Positions 1 to 8,845 of a DNA stretch of 22,006 nucleotides are shown piece after piece. The notes below the pieces were generated by a model that saw only the letters and a program-made list of their open reading frames with translations, searched no databases and was not told where the DNA came from. The stretch is from contig JBKDBG010000061.1 in assembly GCA_046314755.1 (NCBI GenBank), positions 1-22,006 on the forward strand, read 5' to 3'. Positions within the stretch are counted from its first letter, which is position 1; each line of letters starts with the position of its first letter. The translations under genes were made by a program, and so were the position numbers. The stretch is from UBA6183 sp046314755 (GTDB lineage: Bacteria; Bacteroidota; Bacteroidia; UKL13-3).

Positions 1-2001
1 GATAAAATCATATACATTTACTTCACCCGATTTTACAAACTTTGCCAAATGTGTTTCTATCGTGGATGCGGCAAAACCTCTTTGTTCTGCAATTTCGGCA
101 ATGCTTTTACCTGCTTGATACAACTTTAAACTTTCCAAAAACGTAGCTCCTTTTTCAGGCTTTTGTATTTTGCTTTTTGCATTTTCCTCACGTTTGATAT
201 AATCAATTGGCAATTCATGTTCCCCAAGTGAAATGTATTGTACATTGTTTAAGGTTTTCCAAACTTCATTTAATAACAGGTTTACATCTGCGGTGCGTTG
301 TTTTACTCTTTTTACTTTTTGCAACTTTGTTTGAAACTCCTCAATGGGTTGAATCAACTGCGTATACATGTTTGTGCTAAAGTAAATTTTAGCTTTTGTT
401 ACCCGCTCAAACAGAAAAGATTGGTTGTTTTGCCTGAGCAATTCGTCAAGTTGCTGGGTGAATTTTTCTCCGGTTTGATGCAAGGAATTGGCTTGTTCCA
501 TTAAGCCATTCAACAACTCCAAACCTTGAATATGCTTTTGTGCCAAGGTATCGTTCCAAGCCTCTATAAACTGCCCAAATAAATTGGGTAAGTTATTTAA
601 TTTAAATGCAGTGAATAACTTAGAAACACTGTATTGATAGGAAGAAGTGTTGAGTTTTTGGGTTAACTCATCTTCATTTATAGTTTGTTGATGGAATTGA
701 ATAATACGTTCATCCACTTTAATTTCATTCGGATTGATTTTACTTAATAAACGTATGCCTTCTAGGCTTCGGCAGCGACTTAACGCCACATAAACTTGTC
801 CGCTAGCAAAGGCTGAAGCCGCATCGATATTCACTTGATCAAAGGTTAGTCCTTGACTTTTATGGATGGTGATGGCCCATGCCAATCGAATAGGAAATTG
901 AGAAAAACGTCCCAATTCTTCTTCTTCAATTTCTCCGCTTTCTTTGTTGAGTTTATAACGAATGTTCGACCAATTATTCTTTTCAAGGCGAATCAAATCT
1001 TGAGTATCAAAGGTTCGAACAATAATATGGTCATCATTTAATTCTTCTACCGTAGCCAACATACCGTTATAGTAACGTTTTTCCATCCCGGTATCATTTT
1101 TCACAAACATTACTTTGGCATTCTTTTTTAGTTGCAACACCGCATCAGTAGGATATGCTTTTTCTGAAAAATCGCCTTTCACCATGGCATCATAACTAAC
1201 CGTTGTGCCCGCCAATTCATTCAAGGCTGCTTTGTTTAATTCATCAGCCGTGCGGTTGTGGGTGGTTAAGGTAATGGCATTTTCTTTGGGTTGATTGCTT
1301 TGGTTCATGGCATCCAACAGCGCAATATTTTCCGGGGTAAGCGAATTGGTTCTTATGGCATTTAGTAAGCCAATAAATTGTTCATCACTTTGTCGGTAAA
1401 TTTGGTTGAGCTCAAGAAAAACCGGATTCAACTCTTGATAAGCCGGAGCATTAAAAAAGTATATTCCCGAATAAAGTTCGTTTAATATTTCGTGTTCATC
1501 ATCAATTACCACGGGAGGCAATTGAAACAAATCACCCAATAATAAAAGTTGCAAACCACCAAAAGGCTTAGGATTACGCCTCACCATTTTAAGCACATCC
1601 GATGCGGCCTCAAACATATCGCTTCTCACCATGCTAATTTCATCAATCACCAATAATTCCAACTCCCTTAGCAATTCCATTTTGTCTTTGTTCATGCGTA
1701 AATTTTGCAACAAAGCCGTTTTACTCATCACCCTTTCAGGGGAAAACAAATGTTTTTTTGTGGATGCATAAGGTTGAATTGGCAAATGCAACAAGGAGTG
1801 TAAAGTAGTGCCTCCGGCATGCATGGCGGCAATTCCGGTTGGGGCGCAAACGGCAATTTTTTTTCGGGTATGTTGTTTAAGGTGATGTAATAAGGTAGTT
1901 TTTCCGGTGCCTGCTTTTCCGGTTAAAAAAATGGATACATCGGTTTTATCTGCAAAATCAAACGCCAATTTAAAGCGTGTGTTGGTTGTGTTTAATTTCA
2001 T
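1..2001 (-). CDS. PIF1/RecD-like superfamily 1B DNA helicase with C-terminal helix-turn-helix, 3' part cut by window edge
   Basis: The frame reads from ATG at 2001 through 667 codons without a stop to base 1, so the C-terminus lies outside the window. Translation by eye gives Walker A GKAGTGKTT (about residues 28-36), motif Ia APTGIAA (53-59), Walker B VIDEISM (118-124) and GDLFQLPPV (156-164). Further on come the RecD/PIF1 motifs ITIHKSQGLTFD and YVALSRCRSLEG. These define an ATP-dependent 5'-3' DNA helicase of the PIF1/RecD group. After the helicase core there is a helical region. Near the cut end is a helix-turn-helix-like segment (SIAEIAEQRGFAASTIETHL), like the HTH_40-type domain attached to Bacteroidota RecQ and PIF1 proteins. 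It lies 93 bp downstream of fdhD on the same strand. A -7 box TAAATTTG at 2036-2029 suggests its own promoter. Family assignment is firm; its role in replication or repair is inferred. Confidence 0.93.
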   Translation of the reverse strand, partial: MKLNTTNTRFKLAFDFADKTDVSIFLTGKAGTGKTTLLHHLKQHTRKKIAVCAPTGIAAMHAGGTTLHSLLHLPIQPYASTKKHLFSPERVMSKTALLQNLRMNKDKMELLRELELLVIDEISMVRSDMFEAASDVLKMVRRNPKPFGGLQLLLLGDLFQLPPVVIDDEHEILNELYSGIYFFNAPAYQELNPVFLELNQIYRQSDEQFIGLLNAIRTNSLTPENIALLDAMNQSNQPKENAITLTTHNRTADELNKAALNELAGTTVSYDAMVKGDFSEKAYPTDAVLQLKKNAKVMFVKNDTGMEKRYYNGMLATVEELNDDHIIVRTFDTQDLIRLEKNNWSNIRYKLNKESGEIEEEELGRFSQFPIRLAWAITIHKSQGLTFDQVNIDAASAFASGQVYVALSRCRSLEGIRLLSKINPNEIKVDERIIQFHQQTINEDELTQKLNTSSYQYSVSKLFTAFKLNNLPNLFGQFIEAWNDTLAQKHIQGLELLNGLMEQANSLHQTGEKFTQQLDELLRQNNQSFLFERVTKAKIYFSTNMYTQLIQPIEEFQTKLQKVKRVKQRTADVNLLLNEVWKTLNNVQYISLGEHELPIDYIKREENAKSKIQKPEKGATFLESLKLYQAGKSIAEIAEQRGFAASTIETHLAKFVKSGEVNVYDFI

Positions 2002-2028
2002 TATACAGCAGTTATTTTATGGGTTACA

Positions 2029-2036
2029 CAAATTTA
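2029..2036 (-). promoter_or_regulatory. Candidate -7 box (TAnnTTTG) for the PIF1-like helicase gene
   Basis: On the minus strand the bases read TAAATTTG, an exact match to the Bacteroidota sigma-A -7 consensus, 27 bp before the ATG at 2001. I see no convincing -33 TTG at the expected distance, so this rests on the -7 match and its position. Confidence 0.45.
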
Positions 2037-2094
2037 GCACTTGGCTTATGGAATAAAAGTTGTATTCGAATAATTTCGGAAATCCAATGTAAGT

Positions 2095-2946
2095 TTAATT
2101 GATGCTTACGTTTGATGATTGATGATACACATTAAATCGATGTTCACGCAAAAATCCGATGAGTGTGATATTAAATGCAGTGGCTGTTTCCACCGCCAAA
2201 CTGCTTGGCGCACCAACGGCACAAACAATTGGAATTCCGGCCATGGCTGCTTTTTGTATTAGCTCAAAACTGGCCCTTCCACTCAACAATAAAATGGATT
2301 CATGCAAAGCAATTTCGGTTTGATACAAGGCTGCACCAATCAATTTATCCAGTGCATTGTGCCTTCCCACATCTTCACGCAATAACAATAAATCGCCATT
2401 AGAGGTAAACAAAGCACAGGCATGTATGCCTCCGGTATGTTCAAAAATAGTTTGGCTGTTTCTTAAAGTGTTTGGCAGCTGGGTAATGAGTGATGAATCA
2501 AGATGAATGGGTGTGGGATTGGTTTGAAGCGCACAATTGAGCTTTACAGATTCAATACTTTCTTTTCCGCAAATTCCACAACTGCTGGTAGCATAAAAGT
2601 TGCGTTGCAGTTTGCTCAAATCAACGCCTACATTAGGTTTTAATTCAACCCGAACAATATTTTCGGTATTCTCTTTGGTGTTTAAATCAGTACAATATTG
2701 CACTTTTAATAGTTGTTCATAGCCTTGAATAATACCTTCTGAAAGTAAAAAACCAACAGCCAATTCAAAGTCATTTCCGGGTGTTCGCATGGTTACGGCT
2801 ATACTTTTTTGTTCGCGCATATCCAAAGCTCCAAACCCCAATCGTATTTCCATGGGTTCTTCCACCGCCAATAAATCGTGATGAAGGGTAGGTGTGTGAT
2901 TGGTATATTTAACCACTTGGGTAGCTGCAACGTTGGGTTTTGCCAT
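2095..2946 (-). CDS. fdhD: FdhD, sulfurtransferase/accessory protein for formate dehydrogenase
   Basis: About 283 residues from ATG at 2946. The frame also has a TTG at 2952 two codons upstream, but ATG is preferred. FdhD transfers sulfur from a cysteine desulfurase (IscS in E. coli) to the bis-MGD cofactor before its insertion into formate dehydrogenase. The sequence shows the paired cysteines SSCGICGKES (about C123 and C126), the essential sulfur-carrying CxxC. It also has the family motifs MRTPGNDFELAVGFLLSEGI, HTGGIHACALF, REDVGRHNALDK and LSGRASFELIQKAAMAGIP. Length is normal. It is the third gene of a minus-strand unit and starts 8 bp after the stop of the MobA fusion, so the two are probably co-transcribed. 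That pairing fits joint maturation of a molybdoenzyme; no such enzyme is encoded in the window. Identification is very secure. Confidence 0.96.
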   Translation of the reverse strand: MAKPNVAATQVVKYTNHTPTLHHDLLAVEEPMEIRLGFGALDMREQKSIAVTMRTPGNDFELAVGFLLSEGIIQGYEQLLKVQYCTDLNTKENTENIVRVELKPNVGVDLSKLQRNFYATSSCGICGKESIESVKLNCALQTNPTPIHLDSSLITQLPNTLRNSQTIFEHTGGIHACALFTSNGDLLLLREDVGRHNALDKLIGAALYQTEIALHESILLLSGRASFELIQKAAMAGIPIVCAVGAPSSLAVETATAFNITLIGFLREHRFNVYHQSSNVSIN

Positions 2947-2954
2947 AATCAAAA

Positions 2955-4001
2955 TTAAGAATTGAAATCAACACTTTTAATGTTGTTGTTGTGTTTTGCC
3001 AAAATGGTTTTGGTGCGAACCGTTTTTAAAAATTGATTCATGGAGGTTTGTCCGGATTGCCAAAATTGTTTTAACAATGAAGCACATTGCGGCTCATAAA
3101 TCGCCAACAATGGTTCGGTAAAATTGGAGTCGGAATTGTAATAACAAACCACATCCGCATCAACGGAACGTGCTTCAACCAATGACTTGATGTCAGCTAA
3201 ATTCAACTGCGGATAATCACAACCAATTACCAATAAAGCATGATTAGGTTGTTGTTGAAAGGCACTTAAAACACCGGTCATCGGGCCACAATTTTCAAAA
3301 GTCGCATTATCAACTACACATGAATAGGATTGAGGAAAAAGTGTTTTTTGTTGTTCATTACAGGATATCCTTACGACTTTACAAAAAGATTGCATCAAAT
3401 GATGTACGTGGGCAAATTGTGGTTGTTGGTGATAGGTTATAAAGGCTTTATCGCGACCCATTCTGACACTTTGACCTCCACATAAAATAACACCAACCAA
3501 TGGTGTAAATTGCGTTTGAAAAAACAGTTGGTCCAGAATAATTGCATCTTGTAATTGATAATGCAACGTTGCTTCTAACAACAAATAATCACGAATCACC
3601 AGCAATAAATTTTGGTTGATGAGGTCTTTTTTAAACAACTGAATCGTATCGGAAACCTGAGGCTCAAATCCGCTTTTATCATTTATTTCTAAGCGACCAA
3701 CTTCATCAATAACAATCCATTTTTTCCCTTGCTGCACTGCTTTTTTGATACATTCACTCCCCACTTTAAATGCTTTTTCACTAAAGGTAAATCGCCCAAT
3801 TTTTATTCCTTGTTCATCATTTGATAATTGAAAAGGAAGCATGGTTTGTGAACTTAAATCAAGTAGCATTCTTTTCCCGTTCACATCCGGTGTGAGTATT
3901 CCGCCCACATCATGTTGTTGTTTGCACCAGGCTGATAACAGGGTGGTTTTTCCTGTTTGAATAGGTTGACTTAATATATAAATATTGGATTTACTCGTCA
4001 T
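2955..4001 (-). CDS. Fusion of a THEP1-like P-loop NTPase and a MobA-like molybdenum cofactor nucleotidyltransferase
   Basis: This 348-residue protein has two parts. Residues 1 to about 160 look like the THEP1/NTPase_1 family: a P-loop-like QPIQTGKTTLL at about 13-23 and a Walker B-like VIDEVGRLEI at about 97-106. The P-loop lacks the usual leading glycines (family pattern GxxGxGKT). Residues about 167-348 look like MobA: VGVILCGGQSVRMGRDKA (169-186) is the nucleotide-binding loop and GCDYPQL (260-266) supplies the metal-binding aspartate. MobA joins GMP to molybdopterin to make the MGD cofactor used by formate dehydrogenases and related enzymes. The ATG at 4001 overlaps the end of the upstream membrane protein gene by 11 bp, and fdhD follows at once, so the context supports cofactor synthesis. 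MobB is another P-loop partner of MobA, but the DEVGRLE motif fits THEP1 better. The role of the NTPase half is unknown. Confidence 0.85.
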   Translation of the reverse strand: MTSKSNIYILSQPIQTGKTTLLSAWCKQQHDVGGILTPDVNGKRMLLDLSSQTMLPFQLSNDEQGIKIGRFTFSEKAFKVGSECIKKAVQQGKKWIVIDEVGRLEINDKSGFEPQVSDTIQLFKKDLINQNLLLVIRDYLLLEATLHYQLQDAIILDQLFFQTQFTPLVGVILCGGQSVRMGRDKAFITYHQQPQFAHVHHLMQSFCKVVRISCNEQQKTLFPQSYSCVVDNATFENCGPMTGVLSAFQQQPNHALLVIGCDYPQLNLADIKSLVEARSVDADVVCYYNSDSNFTEPLLAIYEPQCASLLKQFWQSGQTSMNQFLKTVRTKTILAKHNNNIKSVDFNS

Positions 4002-4992
4002 GCTTAAACAAGGCCAGGGTAATTAAATTCATTACAAAAACTTGATAGCGTACTATGCCGGTGTGCTTTTGTTTTGCCATTTCATAAGCCGGTTGAAGGT
4101 AATTTTTTAATTCAGGCAGTAAGGATAAAATTTCGGTAAGGCCTTTTTGTTCTTGTGCTTTTTTACGCTTCACCCATTTTGCAATCATCCATTTAAACAA
4201 AGGATTTAAGATAAACCAAATGAACAATAATGCAGCTATGGTGCGCAAAACTGCATAACCTGCTTTGCCTCCTAAATTATTAAAACCAAACACACTTACG
4301 ATAAACAACAACACAAAAAACGCACTCCATAATTTACTAAACTTTTTCTTGTTTTTGATGCCGTAATCAGTACTGTTAGCACCTTGTCGCAATGTGTCAA
4401 AGGCATTGATAACATTAGATTTGTTTACATTCAGTTTAGTCCATAATCCGGTTGACCACCAACCCAACACAAAACCCCAAATAACATAAAGGGTGGTGTA
4501 CAAACCCATTACCCAATAGCTGAAAGAAAAGTTACTTGCCAATTGAAAATCTTTTAAAATACCATTCACAAATAAGTCTAAAGCCTCCCAAACCGACTTG
4601 CCAAAAATGAGGGTCATTACTAAAAATTTTTGAATGGCGCTTTCAAATAAGGCTATGGCACCAAAAACGGGACCTGCAATTTTTGTAGATGGAATCAACC
4701 CATAAAATAAGGCTCCGGCCAAACCTTGAAACGAAACAGCAATATAGGCCATTGGAGGCGAGTGCGGACTTGCTGCAGCCTTAACCAACACCACCAATAA
4801 GGTGGCTTGTAAAATGGTGGCTGATTTGTTTTTGGCAATTCCGGCCAACAAGGTGATGATGACAATGGCGAATCCGCCCAAAAAAAATCCTGTAAAAGGA
4901 ATTTTAAACGCATGCATAAATCCGCCTAAGCCACTTTCACTCAATGCCCATAACGCGGTTAGTTTGGTTACTGCTTTTGTTTGATCACTCAT
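3991..4992 (-). CDS. Multi-pass inner membrane protein of a molybdenum cofactor operon, possibly transporter-like
   Basis: This 333-residue protein starts at ATG 4992. Hydrophobic stretches at about 33-52, 60-75, 83-100, 105-130, 158-180, 221-237 and 245-268 suggest about seven membrane spans, with a basic loop at about 210-220 and a basic cytoplasmic tail (WVKRKKAQ onward). The N-terminal half is rich in small residues and Gly-Pro motifs (SESGLGGFMHAFKIPFTGFF, AAASPHSPPMAY). This recalls substrate-binding S components of ECF-type vitamin and metal transporters, but I cannot assign it to a named family. It overlaps the NTPase-MobA gene by 11 bp and is first in the unit, so translational coupling is likely. 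The neighbours suggest a link to molybdate, molybdopterin or another cofactor precursor; that is inference only. A -7 box is present upstream at 5020-5013. Confidence 0.8.
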   Translation of the reverse strand: MSDQTKAVTKLTALWALSESGLGGFMHAFKIPFTGFFLGGFAIVIITLLAGIAKNKSATILQATLLVVLVKAAASPHSPPMAYIAVSFQGLAGALFYGLIPSTKIAGPVFGAIALFESAIQKFLVMTLIFGKSVWEALDLFVNGILKDFQLASNFSFSYWVMGLYTTLYVIWGFVLGWWSTGLWTKLNVNKSNVINAFDTLRQGANSTDYGIKNKKKFSKLWSAFFVLLFIVSVFGFNNLGGKAGYAVLRTIAALLFIWFILNPLFKWMIAKWVKRKKAQEQKGLTEILSLLPELKNYLQPAYEMAKQKHTGIVRYQVFVMNLITLALFKHDE

Positions 4993-5012
4993 TTATTGAA
5001 TTCGTTTACAAA

Positions 5013-5020
5013 CAAATGTA
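5013..5020 (-). promoter_or_regulatory. Candidate -7 box for the membrane protein/NTPase-MobA/fdhD operon
   Basis: The minus strand reads TACATTTG, an exact TAnnTTTG match, 20 bp before the ATG at 4992. It lies in the 121-bp divergent region shared with the histidine kinase gene. No clear -33 element was found. Confidence 0.5.
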
Positions 5021-5113
5021 ATAAACCCTGTATGCTATTGGAATAAAAATTATTTCATCAGTATTAAAAACCATTTCTGTTTATCATTCGTATATTAGTT
5101 AAGCATATTGCTT

Positions 5114-7471
5114 ATGAAATACTTATTACTTTGTGTGTCTGTTTTAATGCTTTTCTCTTCAAAGGCTCAATTGGTTATTGATGATAGCAACAGCGATAAA
5201 TTTCTGAATATCAATCCATATGCATTGATTATGGAAAGGGGAGATCAGGCTCCTTCCATTCAGCAACTTTTATTTGATTCGGTTGAAAACAACCTTAATC
5301 CAGTAATAGAACCCAATACCGGTTTTACCAACCATTATTTCACCATTAAATTTTCAATTCACAATACCACCAATCAACCGCTTACCTATTTTATTGAAAC
5401 AGCTCGTCCCATAACGGATGAAGTGGTGTTGCATGAAGCGGAAAACAATCAACTTATTCAAACTCAAAAAACAGGTGATTTAACACCGTATACGCAAAGG
5501 GCGTTCTCCAACAGACGTTCCGTTTTTAAAATAACTTTACCTGCCAATGCGCAAAGGCAATATTGTTTATTGCTGAAGAGTGACGGGGAGGTGATTAACT
5601 TGGCCACCAACCTTTATCCGGTGGATGATTTTGTAGCCGACAGTCTAAACGAACAACTGATTTACGGCCTTTTTTATGGTCTTATTTTATTGGCCGGCAT
5701 TGCCTATTTGTTCTTCTATTTTGCTTTAGGTGAAAAAAGTTTTTTGTATTACAGCTTTTATGTTTGGTCGGTTGGGTTGATGCAGTTTTCCATTGATGGA
5801 TTGTATTACCAAATATTTGCGCCCGGGGCAGGAATTTGGTCAGCTAAAAGTGTGTTGATTTTTGCAGGCATTGGTGCGTTTATGCTGGTAAAATACGGAC
5901 AAACATTTCTTAGGGTATATCAATATTTACCACAATTAAATAAAGTGTATCAACTTTTATTGGTGTGCATTGCCGGGTTTTTGGTTTGGTTTATTTTATA
6001 CCCAAGCATTGTTCCGATAAGCTATCCTATTATGAATTTGCTTGGCCTGTGCGCCTTGTTTCTCATTATTTTTACCATCGTAAAATTGTATTCATCCGGC
6101 ATCACGGTTGACTATTTCTTTACGGCAGGTTTTATCTTTCTGGTTTCGGCTTTAACTGTGTTTATACTCAATAACTTTGGGGCTATACCAAATTCATTTT
6201 TTACCCATTACAGCTCAAAATTTGGCACCGGCATAGAGGTTATTTTCCTTTCCTTATCCATGAGTAATTTAATACGTAAACTCAAGAGCGAAAAGGAAGT
6301 GGCACAAAGCATTGCCTTGAAAAAATCTGAGGATATGAATGAACTGAAATCCTATTTTATGAACAACATGAGTCATGAGCTACGCACTCCGCTTAATGCC
6401 ATCATGGGAATTTCAGATATGTTGATGAAAGAAAATATACCACAAGAAGTAAAAGAAAATATTTCGGTCATCAACTACTCATCACATAGTTTGTTGAGTT
6501 CAGTAAATGATATTTTAGATTTCAGCAAAATAGAAAGGGGAGAACTCACCCTTGAAAGAGCAGGTTTTGATACGGCAAAAACCATTGATGAAATCAAATA
6601 TTATATGCAAAAGCAATCACTCGATAAGGGATTGATTTTTCATTGGGAGGTTGATCAACATATACCTCAACGATTGATTGGTGATGCCAGCCGATTTATT
6701 CAAATACTGAACAATGTATTGAGTAATGCCGTAAAATTCACCACACATGGAAGTGTAGCGGTTAATATTCATACCTCTTCAAAAACCAATAATCAAGTGG
6801 TGTTAAAAATTGTGGTGAGTGACACCGGAGTGGGTATTCCAAAAGAAAAAATGGATTCCATTTATGAGGCATTTACCCAAGAAAGTATGACCCATAAAAG
6901 AAAATTTGGCGGGTTAGGCTTGGGCTTAGCTATTGTAAAAAAACTGGTTGATTTATACCAAGGCAATATTCATATCAGCAGTGAGGTAGATAAGGGTACA
7001 ACTTGTGTGGTGGAGTTACCTTTTGAAATAGACTCTTCTGTTGAGGCAACGCAAGTGATACAACACATAAAAAGTCCTGAAGATGGACTCATACGTGTGT
7101 TGGTGGTTGAAGATAATGCCATGAATCAACTCATTATGAAAAAAGTGTTGAGTAAAAAGCCTGAATTGGTGTTCAGTATGGCTAATCATGGAGAAGAGGC
7201 TTTGGCACTGTTGCAACAAGAATACTTTGATATTGTATTAATGGATTTACAAATGCCGGTGATGGATGGATATGAATGTACCATTGCTATTCGAGGTGGA
7301 CAAGCAGGTAATACGTATAAACAAATTCCAATTATTGCCATTACTGCGGATGTGATGGAGGGAACTAAAAACCGAACCAAAGAAATTGGCATGAATGCTT
7401 ACCTAAGTAAGCCGTTTAATCATGATGAGTTGTTGAAGTTAATTGATGAATTAGCTTTTTCAAACAAATAA
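5114..7471 (+). CDS. Hybrid sensor histidine kinase, 7TMR-DISM type, with C-terminal receiver domain
   Basis: 785 residues from ATG at 5114; a TTG two codons upstream is less likely because the protein then begins directly with a signal peptide (MKYLLLCVSVLMLFSSKAQ). Order of domains: signal peptide; a soluble 7TMR-DISMED2-like sensor, roughly 25-165; seven membrane spans of 7TMR-DISM_7TM, roughly 178-385; HisKA with MSHELRTPLN, phospho-accepting His at residue 421; HATPase_c with N box LNNVLSNAVKFT (about 533), DTGVGIP (about 570) and GLGLGLA (about 600); receiver domain beginning VLVVEDN (about 662), phospho-acceptor Asp711 in LMDLQMP, and the conserved Lys in LSKPF. The kinase is therefore anchored in the inner membrane with a periplasmic, probably carbohydrate-like ligand sensor (typical for this family). 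No DNA-binding domain or separate response regulator is adjacent, so its output partner is unknown. Confidence 0.95.
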   Translation: MKYLLLCVSVLMLFSSKAQLVIDDSNSDKFLNINPYALIMERGDQAPSIQQLLFDSVENNLNPVIEPNTGFTNHYFTIKFSIHNTTNQPLTYFIETARPITDEVVLHEAENNQLIQTQKTGDLTPYTQRAFSNRRSVFKITLPANAQRQYCLLLKSDGEVINLATNLYPVDDFVADSLNEQLIYGLFYGLILLAGIAYLFFYFALGEKSFLYYSFYVWSVGLMQFSIDGLYYQIFAPGAGIWSAKSVLIFAGIGAFMLVKYGQTFLRVYQYLPQLNKVYQLLLVCIAGFLVWFILYPSIVPISYPIMNLLGLCALFLIIFTIVKLYSSGITVDYFFTAGFIFLVSALTVFILNNFGAIPNSFFTHYSSKFGTGIEVIFLSLSMSNLIRKLKSEKEVAQSIALKKSEDMNELKSYFMNNMSHELRTPLNAIMGISDMLMKENIPQEVKENISVINYSSHSLLSSVNDILDFSKIERGELTLERAGFDTAKTIDEIKYYMQKQSLDKGLIFHWEVDQHIPQRLIGDASRFIQILNNVLSNAVKFTTHGSVAVNIHTSSKTNNQVVLKIVVSDTGVGIPKEKMDSIYEAFTQESMTHKRKFGGLGLGLAIVKKLVDLYQGNIHISSEVDKGTTCVVELPFEIDSSVEATQVIQHIKSPEDGLIRVLVVEDNAMNQLIMKKVLSKKPELVFSMANHGEEALALLQQEYFDIVLMDLQMPVMDGYECTIAIRGGQAGNTYKQIPIIAITADVMEGTKNRTKEIGMNAYLSKPFNHDELLKLIDELAFSNK

Positions 7472-7618
7472 TCATGGGGTAATATGCATTCATAAAAAAT
7501 CAATACAGGTTTTATTCAAAACACGGGCCTAATCAAAAGCTAAAGTCTCCGTAATGTGATGCTTTCATGCAATATTAGAATGATCAGCATAATTGTTGTA
7601 CCTTGCTGAAATATCAAT

Positions 7619-8845
7619 ATGTTACAATTTAAAGATTTCAATTTTAACCCACTGCTTCAAGAAGGGTTAGATTCCATGGGATTTGAAACCCCAACTCCAA
7701 TTCAAAAGCAAGCAATACCCATTATATTGTCAGGCAAAGATTTAATTGCCTGCGCACAAACAGGTACCGGAAAAACGGCTGCTTATTTATTGCCGGTAAT
7801 GCACAGTATTGCCCAGCAAGCCCAATCAAAACTAACTACATTAATTATTGCTCCAACTCGTGAATTGGCGCAACAAATAGATAAACAAGTCGAAGGCTTA
7901 GCCTATTTTGTAGGTTTAAGTTCTATTTGTGTGTACGGTGGCAATGATGGAAGTGCATTTTCGCAACAACAAAAAGCCATGCGTGAAGGTGCAGATATTA
8001 TAGTGGCCACTCCGGGCAGATTATTGGCCATGCTCACCTCAAGCGGTTCGGTTGATATGAGTAATATACAACACTTAATTTTAGATGAAGCAGATCGTAT
8101 GTTGGATATGGGATTTTATGATGATATTTTAAGAATCATCAATTATTTACCCACTAAACGACAAACTTTATTGTTTTCGGCAACCATGCCGCCTAAAATT
8201 CGCATGTTGGCCAATAAAATTTTACAACAACCCGAACAAATAAATATTGCTATTAGTAAACCCGCAGAAGGAATTTTGCAACAAGCCTACATGGCATTTG
8301 ATACACAAAAAAATGCATTGTTGTTAAATATTTTAGCGCAATACCAAGAAGGAAGCATCATACTGTTTGCAGGCACCAAGGATAAGGTAAAAGAGATTGA
8401 GCGTGATTTACGTTACCAGAAAATACCGGTAAAGGCTTTTCACAGCGACCTTGATCAATCCGTGCGTGAGGAAATTATGCGAAACTTTAGAAACCGTGAA
8501 TTACGCATGTTAATTGGAACGGATATTTTATCGCGTGGTATTGATATTGATGGGATTAGTTTGGTGATTAATTATGATGTGCCGGCTGATGCGGAAGATT
8601 ATGTGCATCGTATTGGCAGAACGGCAAGAGCAGCCACCACAGGCACGGCCATTACATTTATTAACCCTAAAGATGTAAATAAATTTGCGGGTATTGAAAA
8701 ATTGATTGGCTATGAAATTGAAAAACTTCCGCTTCCTGAACACTTGGGAGAAGCTCCGGTTTATAAGGCTACTACAAAAAATAAAAAACAATTTAAGCCT
8801 AAATCAAAGCCGTTTAAAAAAACGTACAACAAACCAAAGCAGTGA
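7619..8845 (+). CDS. DEAD-box ATP-dependent RNA helicase, RhlE type
   Basis: 408 residues from ATG at 7619. It carries the full set of DEAD-box motifs: Q motif (FETPTPIQKQAIP, about 22-34), motif I AQTGTGKT (46-53), Ia APTREL (78-83), TPGR (131-134), DEAD (156-159), SAT (187-189), GTDILSRGIDID (about 300-311) and HRIGRTAR (330-337). The core is followed by a short lysine-rich tail (KKQFKPKSKPFKK), typical of RhlE-like proteins that remodel rRNA or mRNA, often during cold adaptation. Gene length and tail fit RhlE of Bacteroidota; several paralogues usually exist, so the exact orthologue is uncertain. It sits alone, 147 bp after the kinase gene, with no evident co-transcribed partner. Confidence 0.93.
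   Translation: MLQFKDFNFNPLLQEGLDSMGFETPTPIQKQAIPIILSGKDLIACAQTGTGKTAAYLLPVMHSIAQQAQSKLTTLIIAPTRELAQQIDKQVEGLAYFVGLSSICVYGGNDGSAFSQQQKAMREGADIIVATPGRLLAMLTSSGSVDMSNIQHLILDEADRMLDMGFYDDILRIINYLPTKRQTLLFSATMPPKIRMLANKILQQPEQINIAISKPAEGILQQAYMAFDTQKNALLLNILAQYQEGSIILFAGTKDKVKEIERDLRYQKIPVKAFHSDLDQSVREEIMRNFRNRELRMLIGTDILSRGIDIDGISLVINYDVPADAEDYVHRIGRTARAATTGTAITFINPKDVNKFAGIEKLIGYEIEKLPLPEHLGEAPVYKATTKNKKQFKPKSKPFKKTYNKPKQ

Noticed and set aside
298..1041. Plus-strand ORFs of 62-68 codons inside the helicase region
   Set aside because: They lie opposite a continuous 667-codon helicase frame with full motifs.
7508..7521. Five-pair hairpin GTTTT-ATTC-AAAAC after the histidine kinase gene
   Set aside because: Too short and no T-run; could be chance in AT-rich DNA.
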